DNA from: Desulfovibrio sp.
GTDB taxonomy: Bacteria; Desulfobacterota; Desulfovibrionia; Desulfovibrionales; Desulfovibrionaceae
Length of the DNA: 64,000 nucleotides
Direction: 5' to 3'
Assembly: GCA_031291035.1 (NCBI GenBank)
Contig: JAISLI010000050.1
Span: 1-64,000, forward strand
The position numbers were made by a program, and so were the translations under genes. The notes below the pieces were generated by a model that saw nothing but the letters and a program-made list of their open reading frames with translations, ran no database searches and was not told where the DNA came from. Shown here one piece after another: positions 29,897-39,370 of this stretch (positions are counted from its first letter, which is position 1; the number at the start of each line of letters is the position of its first letter).

Positions 29897-31162
29897 TCAA
29901 TCCCAGTGACGCTTGTCCTCAATCGGCCGGGTCTGTGGCGCAAGAGTGCCGGGCGGCAGTATGTTCAGTTTTGGACGCAATTTTATCTTCTCACGGAATT
30001 GGTGCAGAAGTTCCTCTTCCCGATTGAATTCACTGCTCTCGATGAAAAGCGTCATCTCATCAATACCGCCCGGATTGGTGACCTCAATGACCCAGCGTTT
30101 GATTTCCTCAAAGCGGCTCATGACCTGTTCAACCTGATGCGGGTATACAAACATGCCCATAATGCGGGCCGTTGTGTCAACGCGTCCCACGATGCTGCCC
30201 AGCCGCGGACTCATGCGCCCGCAGCCGCATGGACCGCGATCAACGTAGGAGAGATCGCCGGTGGCGAGGCGTATCAGGGGATAGGTTTTATTGAAAGCCG
30301 TCACGACTATTTCTCCAACTTCACCGTCTTTAAGGGGGATGCCGGTGTCCGGATGGCAGATTTCCACATAGCAGCGGTTTGCCATGTGCAATCCCGTTTT
30401 GTGAAAACACTCGTAGCCTATGCAGCCCACATCGGCGGTTCCGTAACATTGGCGCATGATCAGATCATATTTTTTTTCCATCTGCGAACGCATTTTTTCC
30501 GAAAGACGCTCGCCTGTGACCAGCGCGACCTCAAGGAAGAGATCCTTGCGCAGGTTAAGCCCCTTTTCTTCGGCTCTTTGGGCTAGGTGCATGAGGAAAC
30601 TCGGCGTTCCGATATAGCCTGAAATGCGCAGTTTCTGCATGATGTCCAGTTGCGTTATCGCATCGGAAGGGCCGGCCGGAATTACGGCGCAACCGAGATT
30701 GCGCAACGGTTCCTCGAACATCAGCCCCGCGGGCGTAAGCTGATAGTTGAATGTGTTCTGTACGGCGTCGCCCGGACGAAAACCGACGGAATAAAGGGCT
30801 TCCGTGTAGCCCCAGTAGTCCTCCCCGCGATCTTCGGGATCGAAAATCGGTCCCGGCGAGAGAAAAATGCGCCTGAGATCGCCTATGTCCTTGGTCAAAA
30901 GCCCGCCGAGGCGCGGCCCCATGGATTGCAGAAAAATGAGTTCCTTTTTTTTAAGAATGGGTATGTGCTTGATGTCGGAAAGGCTTTTGAATTTCTCCAC
31001 ATGAAACTGGGCGCGGTCGAAACGCTTTTTGACGTCTTCCGAGTAACGGTACGCATAGGAAAGCAGTTCTTTAATCTGTATAAGACAATATTGGCGGCGT
31101 TCGCTTTCGTCATACACTTCGCGGCGGCTGTAAATGCCTTCGGTACGGTCTTTGCGGGTCAT
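29897..31162 (-). CDS. Phenylacetate-CoA ligase-like AMP-forming ligase (PaaK family)
   Basis: About 421 residues of the ANL superfamily, PaaK branch. Recognisable blocks are QCYGTADVGCIGYEC (adenylate-binding A5-like YGT), GEVGEIVVTAFNKTYPLIRLATGDLS (A7/A8) and a C-terminal domain (GRVDTTARIMGMFVYPHQVEQV). The usual phosphate-binding SSGTTG loop is replaced by FLSPGPIFDPE, so ATP handling or activity may differ. The acyl substrate is not predictable; aromatic acids are typical of the family. ATG 31162 follows GAGGC. It lies 65 bp downstream of glmS on the same strand. Confidence 0.85.
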   Translation of the reverse strand: MTRKDRTEGIYSRREVYDESERRQYCLIQIKELLSYAYRYSEDVKKRFDRAQFHVEKFKSLSDIKHIPILKKKELIFLQSMGPRLGGLLTKDIGDLRRIFLSPGPIFDPEDRGEDYWGYTEALYSVGFRPGDAVQNTFNYQLTPAGLMFEEPLRNLGCAVIPAGPSDAITQLDIMQKLRISGYIGTPSFLMHLAQRAEEKGLNLRKDLFLEVALVTGERLSEKMRSQMEKKYDLIMRQCYGTADVGCIGYECFHKTGLHMANRCYVEICHPDTGIPLKDGEVGEIVVTAFNKTYPLIRLATGDLSYVDRGPCGCGRMSPRLGSIVGRVDTTARIMGMFVYPHQVEQVMSRFEEIKRWVIEVTNPGGIDEMTLFIESSEFNREEELLHQFREKIKLRPKLNILPPGTLAPQTRPIEDKRHWD

Positions 31163-31227
31163 TGTCTGCCTCGTTAGCAAAAAAATTGGTTCGGTGTTGA
31201 AAGCCTGTGCGGTGCAACCTGATTTTG

Positions 31228-33063
31228 TCATTCCACGGTGACGCTTTTGGCAAGATTGCGCGGCTGGTCAACGTCTTTCCCCAGATAGTCGGCCATTTCG
31301 TAGCTGAAAAGCTGGAGGGCGGGCAAAACAACAAAACCGGCCAGAGGAGAGGGCAGGCGGGGGATCGTCCAGATATCGTCAGCCGACAAATCCGTCCCCT
31401 CGTTGGTCAAGGCGATAACCTTGCCCTGACGGGCCTGCACTTCCACAATATTCGATTTCGTCTTGGGAAAGAGCGGGTCGTCAGGAGCAATGGCAAAAGT
31501 TGGAAAGGCGGGATCAACAAGCGCTATGGGCCCGTGTTTCATCTCTCCGGCGGCGTACCCCTCCGCGTGGATATAGGAAAGCTCCTTCAATTTCAGTGCG
31601 CCCTCAAGGGCAAGGGGAAAGCAATGCCCTCTCCCCAGATAAAAAAAATTGTCGGCCTTCGCATACTTTCTTGAAAGTTCCCTCGCTTTTTCATGCATGG
31701 CTGACAAGGCGTCTCCAAGGACGGCGGGCAGGGATACAAGGGCGCTTATCCGTTGGCCGCGCGGGATTTGCCGGGATTCGTCCGTGTTGCCCCGCCGCGC
31801 CTGCCAGTAAAGGGCCAGAAGGGCAAGCATGAGCATTTGGCTGCACATGGCTTTTGTTGACGCCACGCTGATTTCCGGCCCGGCCTGCGTGTACAGAACC
31901 GCCGTGGCCTCACGGGCTATGGAGGAGCCGATGATGTTGCACAGGCCGATGACAGTTGCCCCCCGTTCCCTGGCGATGCGCAACGCGGCAAGCGTGTCCG
32001 CGGTTTCGCCGCTTTGGCTGATAACCAGCGCCATTTCGTCCCTTTCAAACAAAAAATTGTCGCGATGGCGGAATTCCGAAGCAATTTCCACCTGTACGGG
32101 AATGCGCGCCCAATCTTCCAGCAGATGGCGTCCCCAAAGCGCTGAATGCCAGGAAGTGCCGCACGCGACGATATGGAGACGGACAGGCACCGGCAGGCTG
32201 TCCAGTTCGGGAAAAAGCACGCTATCGCCCTGTTCGCTGATACGACCGGCAAGAACGTCCGTCATGACCCTGGGCTGCTCAAAAATTTCTTTGAGCATGT
32301 AGTGCCTGTAGCCGTTCTTCTGGGCGGCCTGCATGTCCCACAGCACTGTTTGCGGCTCGTGGGCGACGGGTTCCAGGTTTTCCAGACGAAATATGTCATA
32401 ATCCCTGGCGGTCGCCCGCACGATATCGCCGTCATCCAAAAAAATAACCTTGCGGGTATAGGGAAGAAACGCTGGAATGTCGGACGCCGCGAAATTTTCG
32501 CCGGTTCCGAGGCCAAAAATAAGGGGGGCGGACATACGGGCCGCATAAAAAGTGTCCGGCGCGTTCCGCTCCATCAGACAAACAGCGTACGCGCCGCGCG
32601 CGCGGCGCAAGGCGGCCGCGAATGCGCGCAGCAGTTCCGGCTCGTCCTTGCGGCATTCGGCAATCAGGTTGACAAGAACCTCCGTGTCTGTTTCCGAATA
32701 AAAGACATAACCTTTTGCGGCGAGTTCCGCTTTCAATTCCTGAAAATTTTCAATGATGCCGTTGTGCACAATGGCCAGGGAATCGTCGTTCGAGCAATGG
32801 GGGTGCGCATTGCGCTCCGCCGGGACGCCGTGAGTGGCCCAACGGGTGTGCCCCATGGCGCATGTCGCCGTGGTTGTCTGCTCGGAGGCGAGTTTCTCCT
32901 CAAGGGCACCCAGTTTTCCTTTGGCGCGTATAACGCGGAAAGAGTTGTTGCGCACAAAGGCCACCCCCGCGGAGTCATACCCGCGGTATTCCAGACGGTG
33001 CAGTCCTTCGACCACTACGGGCACCGCGGGTCTGCGCCCAACGTATCCAATTATGCCGCACAT
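31228..33063 (-). CDS. glmS: Glutamine-fructose-6-phosphate aminotransferase (isomerizing)
   Basis: Makes glucosamine 6-phosphate for peptidoglycan and LPS, 611 residues. The N-terminal Cys2 glutaminase (MCGIIGYVG, TRWATHGVP, NGIIENFQ) requires the Met to be removed, which fixes the start at 33063. Two SIS isomerase domains follow (ACGTSWHSA, SQSGETADTLAA, GRGHCFPLALEGALKLKE), with the C-terminal NLAKSVTVE. Apparent upstream coding is translation of a family A repeat (33074-33126) and is not part of the protein. It probably shares a transcript with the ppiD-like gene upstream. Confidence 0.97.
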   Translation of the reverse strand: MCGIIGYVGRRPAVPVVVEGLHRLEYRGYDSAGVAFVRNNSFRVIRAKGKLGALEEKLASEQTTTATCAMGHTRWATHGVPAERNAHPHCSNDDSLAIVHNGIIENFQELKAELAAKGYVFYSETDTEVLVNLIAECRKDEPELLRAFAAALRRARGAYAVCLMERNAPDTFYAARMSAPLIFGLGTGENFAASDIPAFLPYTRKVIFLDDGDIVRATARDYDIFRLENLEPVAHEPQTVLWDMQAAQKNGYRHYMLKEIFEQPRVMTDVLAGRISEQGDSVLFPELDSLPVPVRLHIVACGTSWHSALWGRHLLEDWARIPVQVEIASEFRHRDNFLFERDEMALVISQSGETADTLAALRIARERGATVIGLCNIIGSSIAREATAVLYTQAGPEISVASTKAMCSQMLMLALLALYWQARRGNTDESRQIPRGQRISALVSLPAVLGDALSAMHEKARELSRKYAKADNFFYLGRGHCFPLALEGALKLKELSYIHAEGYAAGEMKHGPIALVDPAFPTFAIAPDDPLFPKTKSNIVEVQARQGKVIALTNEGTDLSADDIWTIPRLPSPLAGFVVLPALQLFSYEMADYLGKDVDQPRNLAKSVTVE

Positions 33064-33073
33064 GAGAATTCTC

Positions 33074-33126
33074 CCGCGTTTCGCCGTAAAGCGCCGAAGG
33101 GAGCGTTTCAAAAGCAAAATGCTCTA
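33074..33126 (+). repeat. Family A fragment between the ppiD-like gene and glmS
   Basis: TTTCGCCGTAAAGCGCCGAA, GGGAGCGTTTCAA, AAGCAAAATGCTCTA matches 14905-14952 and 46658-46699. Its last three bases (CTA, 33124-33126) are the complement of the TAG stop of the ppiD-like gene, and the element fills the whole interval up to the glmS leader. Confidence 0.75.
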
Positions 33127-34632
33127 AAGTTCCTTTCGCTCAATAACGCTCCGGTTAAGAATCTCAATCTTCGCCCCGGCGAAAAGGTTGAGCATAAAAG
33201 CTTGAAAAATCCCGTCCGTCCGCTCCCTTGTCGTGATGTTTTCCATCAGTCCCCGCATGCTCTGCCATTCTTCGGGGTCGGGATCATGTATGGCGATTGT
33301 TCGGCATAACATCGCGCCCACGCCTTCTGTTTTGCTGTCAACAGTCAGGACAGTTGCAATCCATTGTTGCGGAGCGGAGGAAAAAACAGCTTCCTCAAGG
33401 GTCGAATCGGGCTCAAAATCCTCCGGTGTTCCCATGCGCTGCAAGGATGCGGTCCGGACGCGGAACTCCTTTTTCTGCGTTTCCGTCAAAGGGGCATTGC
33501 CCAATTTGTCGAGTTGCAAGGCGGCCTGCTCCCTGGCCGCCTCAAGCCCTTTTTCCGCTGTCAAGCGCGCGGTAATAGTCTTTTTGACATCATCGAACGG
33601 CGCTGTGGTTCTTGGCGTCGTTTCCAGCACACGCGCAATGAGATACCTGTCCCGGGCCTCAAGAACGGCATCAACGGGCGAACCCGCGCTGCCCGCAAGA
33701 AGAAGGGCGGCCTTGTCCGGCGCAAGGCCAAACATGTTTTCAAGCTCCGGCTGTGTTGACAGAGCGGTTTTTTGCGCGGACAGACCAAAACGGGCCGCGC
33801 TCTCACCGAGATTTTTGTCAAGGATATTGTCCTCCATCAGCCTGTCAAGAATTTCCTGCAATCTGTCCGCGCTGTCTTGCTGCACTTCAGAATTTTTTCC
33901 CCCGGATGATTTGAGTACGGATTCCGGCTCCACAAGCACATATTCAACGGCAACCCTGGGCGGAAGTATGAAATCTTCCCTGTGCGCGTCATAATACGCC
34001 CGCATTTCCGCATCGGCGGGAGCGGCGGCCGCAAATTTTTTCGCCGGCAGGAAAATATATTCAATCTGCCGCGTTTGCCGCCAAAAATGGTAGCGGTTTT
34101 TTGTCTCATCGGGCGCTGTCCAGGCGGGAGAGGTTATCATGGCATAGAGTTTGTCGCGCAGCAAATCTGTGCGCAACAACTGTTCATACTGGGCAGGGTT
34201 CATGCGCTGCGCGGCCAGGACGCTCTTGTACGCTTCAGGGTCAAAACGACCCTGCGCGTCCTGAAAGACTTTGAGCCGGGCAACCGCCTGACGCAACTCC
34301 AGGGGAGACACCGTTATTCCATGCTCCGCGGCCGCCTGTCCGAGAAGTATGCCGGATGCGAGTTCCTGAAGCACTTGCAGACCCAGCCCGGAGTTTTTCA
34401 ATTCTTCGCGGGTCATGTCGGGAGAATTGCGTAGGGTGGCCTCTTCGGCATTCTGGTAGGCCTGCTCAAACTGCTGCATTTGTATGGCTTCCCCGTTAAC
34501 GGCGGCCACAGTGTTGCCATAGTTCTGATCGGTGAAGCTGCCGACGCCCCAAAATACAAAAACCAGAATAATGATGCCGAATGCCAGCTTAATTCCGAAA
34601 GATTGCGCGTTGGATCGTATATAATCAAGCAT
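33124..34632 (-). CDS. PpiD/SurA-N-type periplasmic chaperone
   Basis: A 502-residue protein anchored by one N-terminal helix (FGIKLAFGIIILVFVFWGVG), with the rest in the periplasm. The start YIRSNAQSFGIKL, the SurA_N region (VNGEAIQMQQFEQAYQNAEE) and the FDPEAYKSVLAAQRMNPAQYE block match PpiD, which assists folding of outer-membrane and secreted proteins. I could not find the RHIL-type parvulin signature, so the isomerase domain is degenerate or absent. ATG 34632 is divergent from tpx. The stop TAG is supplied by the adjoining family A repeat. Confidence 0.82.
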   Translation of the reverse strand: MLDYIRSNAQSFGIKLAFGIIILVFVFWGVGSFTDQNYGNTVAAVNGEAIQMQQFEQAYQNAEEATLRNSPDMTREELKNSGLGLQVLQELASGILLGQAAAEHGITVSPLELRQAVARLKVFQDAQGRFDPEAYKSVLAAQRMNPAQYEQLLRTDLLRDKLYAMITSPAWTAPDETKNRYHFWRQTRQIEYIFLPAKKFAAAAPADAEMRAYYDAHREDFILPPRVAVEYVLVEPESVLKSSGGKNSEVQQDSADRLQEILDRLMEDNILDKNLGESAARFGLSAQKTALSTQPELENMFGLAPDKAALLLAGSAGSPVDAVLEARDRYLIARVLETTPRTTAPFDDVKKTITARLTAEKGLEAAREQAALQLDKLGNAPLTETQKKEFRVRTASLQRMGTPEDFEPDSTLEEAVFSSAPQQWIATVLTVDSKTEGVGAMLCRTIAIHDPDPEEWQSMRGLMENITTRERTDGIFQAFMLNLFAGAKIEILNRSVIERKEL

Positions 34633-34653
34633 GATGACTCCGGTGCGCTGAAT

Positions 34654-34682
34654 TTGATTTCAAAACAATTTTTAACTATAGA
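34654..34682 (+). promoter_or_regulatory. Candidate promoter of tpx
   Basis: TTGATT (34654-34659), a 17-bp spacer and TATAGA (34677-34682), about 85 bp upstream of the tpx ATG in an A/T-rich divergent interval. Confidence 0.45.
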
Positions 34683-34767
34683 AAATTTTCTTCGGGTTGA
34701 CAACCGACGCGCGATGGCGGACGATAGAAACAATGTTGATCAATACCGCAAAAAAAGAGTGGATTGC

Positions 34768-35271
34768 ATGAATACAATCACATTTAAGGGAATTTCGCTT
34801 CACCTTGACGGCGAGCAACCGGCGCAGGGCGCAACGGCTCCGGATTTCGACCTGCTTGCCAATGACCTGAGCCCGCGTACTCTCAAAAACTACCGCGGCA
34901 ACATTCTTGTGCTCCTCAGTGTGCCTTCCCTGGATACGCCCGTCTGCGACACTGAGGTACGCCGCTTTAACACAGAAGCCGCAAATCTTTCCGGCAAGGT
35001 GCGCATTGTCGCGGCAAGTTGCGATCTTCCGTTCGCGCAGGCCCGCTGGTGCGGAGCCGCCGGCATTTCATCTGTGGAAACCCTTTCTGACCATAGAGAG
35101 ACAAGCTTCGGAAGAAATTACGGCGTACTCGTAAAGGAACTTCGTCTGTTGGCGCGGGCTGTTTTTGTCGTCGCCCGAAACGGGACGCTGGCATACAGCC
35201 GGGTTGTCCCGGAGATAACCCATGAGCCTGACTACGCCGAGGTCCTTGCCGCCATACAAAAGCTTGTGTAA
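34768..35271 (+). CDS. tpx: Thiol peroxidase (atypical 2-Cys peroxiredoxin)
   Basis: Reduces H2O2 and alkyl hydroperoxides with thioredoxin, 167 residues. The peroxidatic Cys is in SLDTPVCDTEVRRF and the resolving Cys in DLPFAQARWCGA, both at family-typical spacing. An additional Cys just before DLPFA (AASCDLPFA) replaces the common Ser/Ala. The C-terminus (EITHEPDYAEVLAAI) is standard. ATG 34768 is chosen because the Tpx fold starts there (ITFKGISLHLDGEQP). For an anaerobe it suggests defence against transient oxygen exposure. Confidence 0.95.
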   Translation: MNTITFKGISLHLDGEQPAQGATAPDFDLLANDLSPRTLKNYRGNILVLLSVPSLDTPVCDTEVRRFNTEAANLSGKVRIVAASCDLPFAQARWCGAAGISSVETLSDHRETSFGRNYGVLVKELRLLARAVFVVARNGTLAYSRVVPEITHEPDYAEVLAAIQKLV

Positions 35272-35319
35272 CACCCGAAAGTCGGCTTGACGGGGGCTGG
35301 CGACGCGCGTTGCGGCCTG

Positions 35320-36615
35320 TTACTTTCCCATGGCGTTCATAAAATCTTTATTGGATTTTGTGCCGCGCATTTTATCAAGCAAAAATTCCATACTGTCAAT
35401 GGAAGACATGGGCGCGAGAATTTTACGCAGGATCCAGACGCGGTTGAGAATGTCCTCGGGAAGAAGCAAGTCTTCCTTGCGAGTGCCGGTGCGGTTTATG
35501 TCAATGGCCGGAAATACCCGTTTTTCCGCGAGGTGTCGATCCAGATATATTTCCATATTGCCGGTGCCCTTGAATTCCTCAAATATAACCTCGTCCATGC
35601 GTGAGCCTGTGTCAATCAGGGCGGTGGCGATAATGGTCAGGCTGCCGCCTTCCTCAATATTGCGGGCCGCGCCGAAAAAACGTTTCGGGCGCTGGAGGGC
35701 GTTTGCGTCCAGACCGCCGGAAAGAATGCGCCCCGACGAAGGCGTTACCGCATTGTAGGCGCGTCCAAGCCTGGTTATGGAATCCAGCAAAATCACCACA
35801 TCCCGCTTGCGTTCCACCAGACGCTTGGCCTTCTCAAGAACCATCTCACATACTTGAACATGACGCTGGGGCGGTTCGTCAAAGGTCGAGCTGATCACCT
35901 CCGCCTTTTTCACGGTACGCTCCATATCCGTAACTTCTTCGGGGCGTTCATCTATGAGCAAAACTATCAGATACACATCCGGATTGTTGGCGTTGACGGC
36001 ATTGGCGAGCGATTGCAGCAAGATGGTTTTGCCCGTGCGCGGAGGAGCCACAATCAGACCGCGCTGGCCGCATCCGACAGGGGCCAGGATGTCGATAACG
36101 CGATTGGAGAGGTTTTTATCCCCATATTCCATGATAAGCTGGGTGTCGGGGTAAATGGGGGTCAGATTGTCGAACAGCACAAGGTTTTTGGCATGTTCCG
36201 GCTGCTCAAAACTGATCTCCGTCACTTTGAGCAGGGCGAAATAGCGTTCCCCTTCTTTGGGGGGCCGGATTTGCCCTGAAACGATGTCTCCCTTGCGCAG
36301 GGAAAAACGACGTATCTGTGAAGGAGAAACGTAGATATCGTCAGGCCCCGGCATATAGCTGCACAAGGGCGAGCGGAGAAAACCAAACCCGTCCGGAAGG
36401 ATTTCCAGAACTCCGTCGCCGTAAATGGCGCCGTTTTGAGAAGCGCAAGTGGAAAGCAGGGCAAAAATAAGCTCCTGTTTGCGCATGGAACTGGCATTCT
36501 CAATATCGAACTGCTCCGCGAGTTCCATCAGTTCCTGCATGGAGCGGGTTTTAAGATCCGTCAGGCTCAAGACGCTGTCTGTCAGCAAAACTGATGTAGT
36601 TTTCTTTTTTCGCAT
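35320..36615 (-). CDS. rho: Transcription termination factor Rho
   Basis: Hexameric RNA-dependent ATPase, 431 residues. It has an N-terminal helical domain ([20 protein letters not shown]), an OB-fold RNA-binding domain ([29 protein letters not shown]), Walker [15 protein letters not shown], the Q-loop/R-loop region and the C-terminal [14 protein letters not shown]. It faces tpx tail to tail (48 bp). carD lies upstream on the same strand, separated by about 290 bp that includes a full family A repeat. Confidence 0.98.
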   Translation of the reverse strand: MRKKKTTSVLLTDSVLSLTDLKTRSMQELMELAEQFDIENASSMRKQELIFALLSTCASQNGAIYGDGVLEILPDGFGFLRSPLCSYMPGPDDIYVSPSQIRRFSLRKGDIVSGQIRPPKEGERYFALLKVTEISFEQPEHAKNLVLFDNLTPIYPDTQLIMEYGDKNLSNRVIDILAPVGCGQRGLIVAPPRTGKTILLQSLANAVNANNPDVYLIVLLIDERPEEVTDMERTVKKAEVISSTFDEPPQRHVQVCEMVLEKAKRLVERKRDVVILLDSITRLGRAYNAVTPSSGRILSGGLDANALQRPKRFFGAARNIEEGGSLTIIATALIDTGSRMDEVIFEEFKGTGNMEIYLDRHLAEKRVFPAIDINRTGTRKEDLLLPEDILNRVWILRKILAPMSSIDSMEFLLDKMRGTKSNKDFMNAMGK

Positions 36616-36784
36616 AATAATCCACTATGTTAATAATAAACGAGAACCGTCAACATATCGTCGCGCGGCGGGACAAGGGTAAATGGCTAGGGAACAAAAC
36701 GGCGTGTGTTGAAGCGACTACCGCATCTTTTCAATGTTGGCAAGAAAAAAAATGAAGTTCGGGAAAAAAACCTCGCGCCCTGGA

Positions 36785-36908
36785 ACAATTAACGCTTGAA
36801 ACAGTTCGCTTACGGCGGGCAAAGCCCGCCTGCTCCTGTTTCGCGGCAAGGATTTTCCGACAAATCCTTGCGGAGCGGTTCACTCGTTTCATTTGTGAAC
36901 CGCTCTAG
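36785..36908 (-). repeat. Dispersed repeat family A, copy 3
   Basis: A complete unit in the opposite orientation to copies 1 and 2, with all hairpins: GCGGTTCAC...GTGAACCGC, AAGGATTTG...AAATCCTT, and CTGTTTC...GAAACAG enclosing GGCGGGC/GCCCGCC. Its outer end, CTCTAG, overlaps the carD stop: 36905-36907 is the complement of TAG. Confidence 0.8.
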
Positions 36909-37453
36909 CCGACAGCCTCTGTCGGGGCCAGTTGCTCCGGAAGGGAAGAAATTTTCTGTCGGCAGCATTGCGTGTAAATGTCAAAAAGCTCTTCGCGCAG
37001 GGCGTCTTTTGACACCTCCAGCACTTCGGCGAGCTCTCCGGCGACAAGATTCATGGACAGTTCCTGCAGACGGCGTTCTCCAAAGGAGAGTTCCTTGTTT
37101 TTGCCGATAAGTAAAAGTTCACGTAATACTTCAATAACAACATGCAGACTGTGGCTTTTCAATCTTTCGGAATATTCACGGAAACGGCGATTCCAGTTTT
37201 GACCTGTGCAGATGGTTCTGCCGGTATCATTTCGCAGACTTTGCAGGATGCGTTCCGCCTCGGTATGCGAGACAAGGGGACGCAACCCCACCTTGTCGGC
37301 GTTGTTGACCGGCACCATGAGTATGACGTTGTTGGAGCGGATGCGGACAACGTAAAACGGGCATGTGCCGCCGTCAATTTTTTGCCTGTCTATGCGTTCA
37401 ATTATGCCAACCCCTTGGGCCGGATACACCACGAGATCATTCAGAGCAAACAT
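36905..37453 (-). CDS. carD: CarD family transcriptional regulator
   Basis: RNA polymerase-binding regulator, 182 residues. The N-terminal Tudor-like RID domain ([37 protein letters not shown]) contacts the beta subunit, and the C-terminal helical domain ([40 protein letters not shown]) binds promoter DNA and stabilises open complexes. ATG 37453 opens the standard CarD fold. In relatives carD lies next to pth/rplY (from memory); here it is 26 kb away beside rho and mutY. The stop codon comes from repeat A3. Confidence 0.93.
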   Translation of the reverse strand: MFALNDLVVYPAQGVGIIERIDRQKIDGGTCPFYVVRIRSNNVILMVPVNNADKVGLRPLVSHTEAERILQSLRNDTGRTICTGQNWNRRFREYSERLKSHSLHVVIEVLRELLLIGKNKELSFGERRLQELSMNLVAGELAEVLEVSKDALREELFDIYTQCCRQKISSLPEQLAPTEAVG

Positions 37454-37651
37454 GGCTCACCACACGCGCCGTATTCGCCACTCCCGGCGAAACAGGGAGA
37501 AACCGCCACAGGCGTGGAAAAACCGCTTTTAAGATTATGAGACATGGCCCATCACATCAGGATTGTATAAAGGCATGCGTTTAGGGTTACGCCAGGTTTT
37601 GAAAAAGGTCCAGATAAAAATTGAATCCGCTGAAGCTGGCGCCTTGTCACG

Positions 37652-38833
37652 TCAGTGCGCGGCGTACGCGGAAGAAACCATATCCGCCAGCCTGCGGTGC
37701 GGCGTCGGCATGGGCAGATCGGCAATTTCCTCCGGGGCGGCCCAGCGCCAGGAAGAGGCGGACGCGAGATGCGCGGGCGGAGGGAATGGGGCCGGCGGAC
37801 AGGGAGATTCAGTCAGCTTCAGCCCGAAACAGTGCATGGCGATTTTATAAGTCGTGTACCCGTGTCTGATTATTCCATACTTGCAAACCGGAGTTACGGC
37901 GAAGCCGGTTTCCTCCATAAATTCACGAATCACCGCATCAGCCGGGCGTTCGTTGTTTTCGACCCTGCCGCCGGGGAATTCCCACAGATTGCCCCATACC
38001 CCGCCGGACAGCCGTTTTTGAAGAAAAATTCTGCCATTGCGCCGCAGAATGCCTGTGGCCGTGACAGCCGGGGTAATGGCCGCTTTTTTCCCGGGCACGG
38101 GGCGTTTATCGGCAACGCCCATGTTTCTGCCGACGCAGAATGCCGCCAGCGGACAACGTCCACAATGAGGTTTTTTGGCGCAGACGAGCGCTCCCAGTTC
38201 CATCATGGCCTGGTTGTGTTCCCTCGCCCTGCCCTCGGGCACGAGCGCCAGAGCCAGTTCGCGAATTTTCGGGGCGGCGGGTTTCTGTCTGACGGGAGTG
38301 TCAATGTTAAAAACGCGGGAAAGCACGCGTTCCACATTGGCGTCAATACAGGGAAGTTTTTCGCCGAAGGCAATGCTGGCCACGGCGCCGGCCGTGTAGG
38401 GGCCAATTCCCGGCAAGGCGCGTATCCGCGCGGGGTCCGAGGGAAAAATTCCTTTGTGTTCCGTCATGACAAGCCGGGCGGCGGACAAAATGTGCCGCGC
38501 CCGCGCGTAGTATCCAAGCCCCTCCCATAACCGCAGAACCTCGTCCTCGGAGGCGGCGGCAAGGCTTTGTATGTCCGGAAAATGTTTCATCCAGCGTTTG
38601 AAATAGGTTACTCCACGCTCCATCCGCGTTTGCTGGAGCATGATTTCAGAAATCCAGACTTCATAAGGGCTGTAGCTTGCGCGCCAGGGGAGGGGGCGTT
38701 TGTGCGCGGCAAACCAGTCAAGCAAGGCCCGTTGTAATTGCGGCAAATGGGCTTCAGGCGGTAAAAACCGGTTCCCCGGCCCGATGTCCGGAAAAAAAAG
38801 TTGTCCTGTCGCGCGCTTCATCATGTTTGACAT
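37652..38833 (-). CDS. mutY: A/G-specific adenine glycosylase
   Basis: Excises A opposite 8-oxoG, 393 residues. The HhH-GPD fold has SEIMLQQTRMERGVTYF (catalytic Glu), the hairpin ALPGIGPYTAGAVASIAFG and DANVERVLSRVF (catalytic Asp). The [4Fe-4S] motif reads C-AKKPH-C-GR-C-PLAAF-C, with five residues in the first interval instead of the usual six. The C-terminal Nudix-like domain has an intact Nudix box (GGRVENNERPADAVIREFM then EETGF). ATG 38833 follows GGAGG; ATGs at 38824 and 38821 are alternatives. It may be co-transcribed with carD, about 200 bp downstream. Confidence 0.95.
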   Translation of the reverse strand: MSNMMKRATGQLFFPDIGPGNRFLPPEAHLPQLQRALLDWFAAHKRPLPWRASYSPYEVWISEIMLQQTRMERGVTYFKRWMKHFPDIQSLAAASEDEVLRLWEGLGYYARARHILSAARLVMTEHKGIFPSDPARIRALPGIGPYTAGAVASIAFGEKLPCIDANVERVLSRVFNIDTPVRQKPAAPKIRELALALVPEGRAREHNQAMMELGALVCAKKPHCGRCPLAAFCVGRNMGVADKRPVPGKKAAITPAVTATGILRRNGRIFLQKRLSGGVWGNLWEFPGGRVENNERPADAVIREFMEETGFAVTPVCKYGIIRHGYTTYKIAMHCFGLKLTESPCPPAPFPPPAHLASASSWRWAAPEEIADLPMPTPHRRLADMVSSAYAAH

Positions 38834-39204
38834 CCGCCCTATACCTCCATTCCCATCTGTCAGGCAAGCGGCGCGAGCGGAAAAAGGACTGGGCCGCTTC
38901 TGGCCGCCCCCACTCAAGGTAATCGAATGGACGACGTAACCCGTTAAAAAGCCGGAGGAATATTTTCAGGCAAAAATTGATAAATATTCGTTATTTCAAT
39001 GTGCTATGAATTTTTCTTCGAGTGCCCCAAAAATTATGGAGAAAAATTTTTACTTTCGCGCCGCGAACAGGTAGGTGTTTCGCCTGTGTGACGATTGTAC
39101 GACGTTCCGGCACTGCCGAACGGACATTTTTTCTCTGGGCGGACGGCATGAAGATGCGGGCGAAAAAGGATATCCATCCCGGAAAAAAGAAAAAAAGGAT
39201 GGAC
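38834..39204. other. Intergenic upstream of mutY, no gene seen
   Basis: A patch of lower GC and purine runs (for example about 39181-39197). No frame shows recognisable domains. It ends at repeat C1. Confidence 0.4.
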
Positions 39205-39251
39205 GCGCGGGCTGAAATCGGCTGTTGTGGCCTGATTTTTGCGTATACACA
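39205..39251 (+). repeat. Inverted repeat C, left copy
   Basis: About 45 bp with the blocks GCGCGGGCTGAAATCGGCT and TGGCCTGATTTTTGC then TACAC. The reverse complement recurs at 41480-41524 with about three mismatches. The pair encloses a 2.2-kb accessory patch. Confidence 0.75.
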
Positions 39252-39370
39252 CACATCAACACCGCCGGATAACGCGCCTTTCGCCAGGAACGGCGCGGTT
39301 TTTCCATTTCAGAGCGGCTCTGTTTCCTTCGGGAGACAGGGCCGTTTCGTCGTTTTCGCCGCAAGCCTGA

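Noticed and set aside
33064-33117. N-terminal extension of GlmS ([12 protein letters not shown])
   Set aside because: It is the translation of a family A repeat. GlmS must begin MCGI for its catalytic Cys2. The same peptide appears before uvrB and near 14.9 kb.
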